From: Daedaleopsis sinensis
Taxonomy: Eukaryota; Basidiomycota; Agaricomycetes; Polyporales; Polyporaceae
DNA: 64,000 bases
Assembly (NCBI GenBank): GCA_033807695.1
Contig: CM066311.1
Location: 2,046,001-2,110,000 of the forward strand
Reading direction: 5' to 3'
Of the stretch, positions 59,464 through 64,000 are shown piece by piece (the first letter of the stretch is position 1; each line of letters opens with the position of its first letter). Made by a program: the position numbers and the translations under genes. The notes below the pieces were generated by a model. It did no database searches and was not told the DNA's origin. It saw only the letters and a program-made list of their open reading frames with translations.

Positions 59464-60464
59464 ATGTTCTCATCTTCAGTGCAGCCCAGTCTTGTCTCTC
59501 TATTCTCCTCCACCGGCAGCGAACCTCTCAGTCTTTTTTGCTCGAGGACTGATAAAGCACTCCCATCGGACTCATTCATATGCCTGCTCAACGATTCGAC
59601 TTCTCAGCCGCCACCTCCGCCGCCATGTACCCTGATCACAGCAGAGGATGAGAGATCAGACACCTCTCCAAAATACACAATCGATCAGACTGTCTTACAC
59701 ATCCAATCGCCGACGCTGAGGACCACTTACATCCGATGTCCTCCTAGAGTGGTTGGCCGAGACGGAGGTTCGTCTCGCGGGAGTGCGGGCAGTCAGTTTG
59801 GTCTGAAACACCCTTGGATCCATCTCCAAGTGCGCGACATGGAGAGGGAATGGGCTTTTGAGGTGGGGATCGTGGATCAGTCAGGACGTGAGGGAGTCAT
59901 ACGCTGCGCGACCTACCAGGTGCGGTATTTCTCCTTATTGTAAATACAGGAAGCTTTCCAAAGAACTGTGAGGGTACTGTCATGTTCCGAGATATCTTCC
60001 TACTCATGCGTCTTACTTGCGATGTGTTACGGTTTCGCTGATGGTGTGAATGGTGGTTTCACTCCTCTCCAAATCGCATACGGTTTTTGTTGACCTCCTC
60101 CCGTTAGAAACAACCCAAGCTGAAGTTGACGAGTCCCCCAATCCTCCTCCTCCCGCTCTCTTTCCCTCCGCCCTCATCACGACCTCTTACCTCGTGGTCA
60201 ACCGTATCGCTGCACTTCCCGTCCCTCATTCCCCATTTCTCCTCGTCCGCCCTTGCACGTGTCGACGAAGAAACCGAGGATCCCACATACCTGGATCAGC
60301 GAGGACGCGGGATGCAAGTCCCAAGCGGGACATACTCACACGTCTCGTATGTGAAAGTGTACGCGACGTGCCGACTGCGCAGGATGTGGTTCAGCGAGGG
60401 CGGACCTCAGCAACGGCTACCCTCGGAGTTCCAGCTATTTGCAGCAGAGAACACTGTGGAGTAA
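59464..60464 (+). CDS. CFA20-domain (CFAP20/DUF667-like) protein
   Basis: Two exons (59464-59919 and 60108-60464) make 270 residues in frame. Evidence for the CFA20 fold is the run LKHPWIHLQVRDMEREWAFE, FEVGIVDQSGREG, then KQPKLKLTSPPILLLPLSF, TSWSTVSLHFPSL, SHVSYVKVYATCRLRRMWFS and the end EFQLFAAENTVE. In ciliates, algae and animals CFAP20 is an inner-junction protein of axonemal doublets; this fungus would have no cilium, so a different cytosolic or nuclear role is expected. A proline run (PPPPPP) interrupts the N-terminal part. The intron is 188 nt, longer than average. Confidence 0.8.
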
Positions 60465-60706
60465 TCACAATGAGACATTTCAGCAGGGCAGAAGATCACG
60501 TTTTAGGCGACGTCTTTCTATGGGGACAACGGCTCATACGTATGCCAACGATCACCGGCGTGCAAGAAAGTAGATGAATTACGAGGATGGTATGTTAGTA
60601 GCAAGAATATTGGTATCGTAACATGAGCTATACACAGAGCGATCATCAAAGCTGGGTCCGAAAGCAGGGTAGTATGTTCGAGAATCGACAAGAGAACAAG
60701 CCACGT
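60465..60706. other. Convergent spacer, CFA20 gene and MSH6
   Basis: Two 3' ends meet here; nothing else is seen. Confidence 0.5.
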
Positions 60707-63700
60707 TCACACGGCTTCCTGAAGGCACCCTCGCACTGCACCCTTGAGCACTCTGAGGACCTCTCGCCTGCGAACTTTATCCTCGGGGAGCTCGAGCACA
60801 CCCGTCGCGAGCTTGAAGAGGTACGCGAAGTCTGCTTGGGCGACGACCGGGAGCCGTCCCGACGCCTTGTTCTTCTTGCCCTCGATCTTCTCCTGGAAGT
60901 GCTTCGCGAAGTCCTTGGAGACGACGTCTGCGCGCTCGACGACCTCGAGAGGCACCCCAGCTAGGTTGGCGACGTGGGTTCCGAATGAGGAGCTGGCGAC
61001 GCCGTCGACGAGCTTGTACAGGAAGACCAGCTGCAGAACGTGATGAGTGAGTTGCAGGGGAGACACGGTACGAAAAGGCGGCCTGCCTCTCTCTTCTCGT
61101 CGTCCACGAGTGTCTTCATGTGCATGTTCCGCACGTTGGGGTGGTATGCGTAATCGTCCGTCAGCGATCCGTAGTGAGTAGCGAAGAAGGACAGCGATAG
61201 AGTATGCGTCGCGAGCTGATGCAAGACAGCGCTCGCGATAGCCATCCCATCCTGTTGAAATACAATCAGCATCATGGACGCGTGCAAGGATTGACGCTAC
61301 CGACATATGTAGACGTTCCCCGTCCAAGTTCTGGTATGGTATCAGTATTGCGATCACAGCGGGAATATATGAGAACGTACCGTCCAAAATGACAAACGAT
61401 TTCGGTGTTGCATCCCGCAGGATCTTACAGCTGGACGCATGCTGTCAGACAATAATTGCGCTCATTCGTCGATATATTCCTACCATTCATCAAGTTCCAC
61501 CTTGAACGTGCTGGCGTTGGAGAACATGTTGTCGTATGCGCCCATTCTCGTCAAGATCGAATCGACGGGGCACAATCTGAGCACGGACATTGACTCAGTT
61601 CTAGAATTCCGTCAATGCGACCCTTAAACCAAAACCTACCGAGCGCTCTTCGCTGGAACTAGCATGCCGAGTTGCGCCATGATCTACGCAGGTTACATTT
61701 TCAGCAATGCGATCGGTACTGCACTTGCTAGCCACTTACGATTCCGGTAGCAGTCATACGCATGGCCTGTGACAGATGTCAACGCCTACGCCGCAGACAA
61801 GAGGTGCAGACACTCACTGTAGACTTCCCTCTGCAAGTGAAATGTCTTCGATCAGCGAAACATTCGACGGGAAGATGGAGTTGGCTTACCCCATGTTGGG
61901 ACCTACGAGCGTTCGGTCAGCACGCTCAATCATACGAGGCTCAATCATACGAGGCGTGAATCAACGCACCAGTGAGCAACGCGATCCTCCCAACATCCCC
62001 ACCGAGCTTCACATTGTTCGGGATGAAATCGCCCTTCAGCGACGTGCTCGCGCACAGCGCTGGGTGTCTCAAATCCTCGAAGTCGATGAACGCTTGGTCG
62101 CCCTCGACCAACTCAGGCCGGCATGCCGGCTCCCCAAGTGCGCTGGACGCTTTCGCGAGGCTGAAGAGACAGTCGAGCTCCGCGAGGACGCGAATCGCTC
62201 GCAGCCAGACACTACGATCGGCGTCGAACTCGGCGAAGAGTCGGTTTTTGAACTCCTTGATTGCGGTATTGCGATTTTCGCGCGCCTCTTTGAGCTTGCG
62301 GATCGTTCCCTGCAGAGCAGGCACGACGTAGCGTTTGGCATTCTGTGGGCCGATGCAAGGTGTTAGCGAATTCATGTGCGGAAAAACAGGGTGGATTCGG
62401 TCACCTTGATTGTGCCACTGAGCGTCCATCCCTTCGGGGCCTTGTCCTTTTCCTTGCCTTGCAGTTGAACAAGATAGATTTCCTGCACCGCGATGTTGAG
62501 TCACGCGGGGCCACAGGCTTGACGAACGCCTACCTTGGTTCCTTGGGCACTGTGCCAGTACGAGGCATCCAATCTAGAGGCTACATTAGCATTCATGGGT
62601 GTCTACAGGAACGCACGGACGACGTACCCAGTCTCCCTCCGAATCTTCTTCAGCTCCGCCTTGAGCTCCTCCTCTAGGTCGTTGATCTCCGACATGATGT
62701 TGTCATAGATCTCATCCTTGCCGTCCTCCGGAACAAGCTCGTCGCTATCTACAGCGAGTTCGTCAATATTCGAAGTGGAGCCAATATTGGGCGTCGCCTA
62801 CTATCTTCCGGCGTCTGGAACATAGCTTTAACATGCTTGAGATTCTGCGTCAGGTTGGGCGCGGTGCGCAAGAGGCCCGGGATGGTCTTCGATGCGAACG
62901 AGTCGGCTGTATCGGCCAGCTCTGACAGACCTTTACTGAGGTTCTTGAATGCCTGCGGAGATGGTTCAGATGCGTGACGATACGAAGCACGACAGACATT
63001 CACTGACCGTGAGGACCTTCAGGAAGTCTTTGACCTTGCAGTTCTTCGCATGGATGCGCGACACGATGCGCTCTAGGTCGGGCAACCCCTTCGCGACAGA
63101 TGTGAATTGCTGTTCGAACGTTGGGTGGTCGAGCAAATCTTGAATGGCGTCGAGCCGAGCATTGATATCCGACACCTCACGCAGGGGCATGCAGAGCCAG
63201 ATACGGAACAGGCGTTTGCCTAATGGTGCTTGAGCGAGCACGGTCAGGACGGGCAGTGCAGGGAACGTACCAGACGGGGTGATGCACCGGCTCAACAACT
63301 TCAGGAGCGTCCCTTCTTCGGTACCTTCGCTGTTTTGTAGGACCTACAGAAGCTATATGAGAATAGGTCGTGCTCTCGAAGGCGCACAGACTTACTTCGA
63401 TGTGAGCAAGAGTCTGACCGTCAAGGACAAGACCCTGCCCTCGCTTCATCGGATCGTACACGTTGAAGTTCTTCATGCTCAGGATATCCTTGTCGATGTT
63501 GAGCGTATGCAAGTACCTGACGAGAGCGCTTCAGGACGTCGTCGCAAGGCATTAAACGAATGAAACACGAACCAGATCATCGAACCCAATGACTCAATGG
63601 CGCACTTGTGTGGCAGCAGTCGCCGTATTGACTCGGGAACTGCGTTGCTGAGACCATGAGGGTTGTCGGCCATCTCGTCATCGTCATCGTGGGCGGGGAA

Positions 63701-64000
63701 GAGCTTCTTCAACTCCTTGATGGTGTCGTGGAACTTGAGCCCTTCGCTATCCCTCAAACTCGTCCACAGACAGTTTCCAGGAAGTACTGCCTTGAGCAGG
63801 CGCGTAGTCGATACCGAGAGGTTGCCCTACGCGTACGCGTAAGATTTATTCTAGCGTTGCACAAGAGGATACTGTACGACTCGCCTTCGTGAACACAATC
63901 TCTTTTGGTCGGAGCTGGCGTATCATCGTTTCCAGCTTTGTCCGACAAACATCGTCCTCGAACGCGCTCAGGTTAAACTCGCTGGTCGCGCTGTCCAGCA
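60707..64000 (-). CDS. MSH6: DNA mismatch-repair protein MSH6 (5' end beyond the window)
   Basis: MutS-family ATPase that pairs with MSH2 to recognise base mismatches and small loops in the nucleus. Visible on the minus strand, N- to C-terminal: the connector (LGSMIWYLHTLNIDKDILSM), NVYDPMKRGQGLVLDGQTLAHIEV, GTLLKLLSRCITPSGTFPAL, the lever and clamp helices, GRIALLTGPNMGGKSTAMRMTATGI (Walker A, built from three tiny exons), LGMLVPAKSA, a Walker B/D-loop region near 61400-61560, and the MSH6-type tail LVDGVASSSFGTHVANLAGVP with FAKHFQEK. It stops at 60707. The mismatch-binding N-terminal domain lies outside the window. Many short introns are present. Confidence 0.92.
61818..61902 (-). other. 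Two consecutive 13-nt microexons in MSH6
   Basis: The exons at 61890-61902 and 61818-61830 are each 13 nt with clean AG/GT borders. Together they encode the second half of the glycine-proline turn and the P-loop (Pro-Asn-Met-Gly-Gly-Lys-Ser-Thr). A 27-nt exon (61740-61766) follows, so three tiny exons sit in a row. Confidence 0.85.
61926..61955 (-). repeat. 15-bp tandem duplication inside an MSH6 intron
   Basis: Two exact 15-bp copies (61926-61940, 61941-61955) lie in the 67-bp intron directly upstream of the first Walker A microexon. Confidence 0.9.

Overview
The window reads as nuclear DNA of a basidiomycete, most likely an Agaricomycete close to the polypores. It is GC-rich and gene-dense, its genes are cut by many 50-70 nt GT-AG introns, and the protein families are typical of wood- and litter-decay fungi: expanded cytochrome P450s, an SRPK-type kinase, DUF3455 proteins and a CSC1-type channel. 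There is no bacterial, viral or organellar character. The species assignment is inference from gene style only.

Layout. 0-2.3 kb: a 244-bp tandem duplication carrying a conserved short reading frame. 2.3-4 kb: SRPK-like kinase. 4.2-9 kb: two convergent P450 genes. 9.7-11.7 kb: a small unknown gene and a PIG-L de-N-acetylase. 13.1-18.5 kb: three tandem DUF3455 paralogues. 20.1-21.6 kb: zinc alcohol dehydrogenase. 23-29.3 kb: a rearranged P450 remnant and two tandem P450 genes. 30.4 kb: an intron-containing initiator tRNA-Met. 30.9-37.1 kb: a flavin monooxygenase divergent from a fifth P450, then an NAD(P)-binding epimerase-like gene. 38-42.4 kb: CSC1/OSCA-type channel. 42.4-45.7 kb: gene-free, with an inverted repeat and simple repeats. 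45.7-51.7 kb: two more P450 genes. 52.8-56 kb: a BTB gene with a frame break, a tiny gene, and a secreted protein made of repeated CxRC modules ending in Lys-Arg. 56.5-58 kb: a nuclear-type unknown. 59.4-60.5 kb: a CFA20-domain gene. 60.7-64 kb: MSH6, cut by the right edge.

How it fits together. Seven intact P450 genes, one P450 wreck, an FMO, an ADH and an epimerase/reductase form a loose oxidative neighbourhood. No polyketide synthase, NRPS or terpene cyclase is visible, so detoxification or lignin-derived aromatic catabolism is as plausible as secondary metabolism. P450 genes 1, 3, 4 and 7 share one architecture, including a 14-nt microexon encoding the I-helix core. P450 genes 5 and 6 are a second paralogous pair. 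The most novel-looking locus is the repeat protein at 54614-56055: a predicted secretory precursor whose phase-0 exons each encode one CxRC unit followed by a Kex2-type Lys-Arg, so it could release a family of two-cysteine peptides.

Exon boundaries were worked out by eye from splice consensus and reading frame. Where total exon length was checked to be a multiple of three, this is stated.
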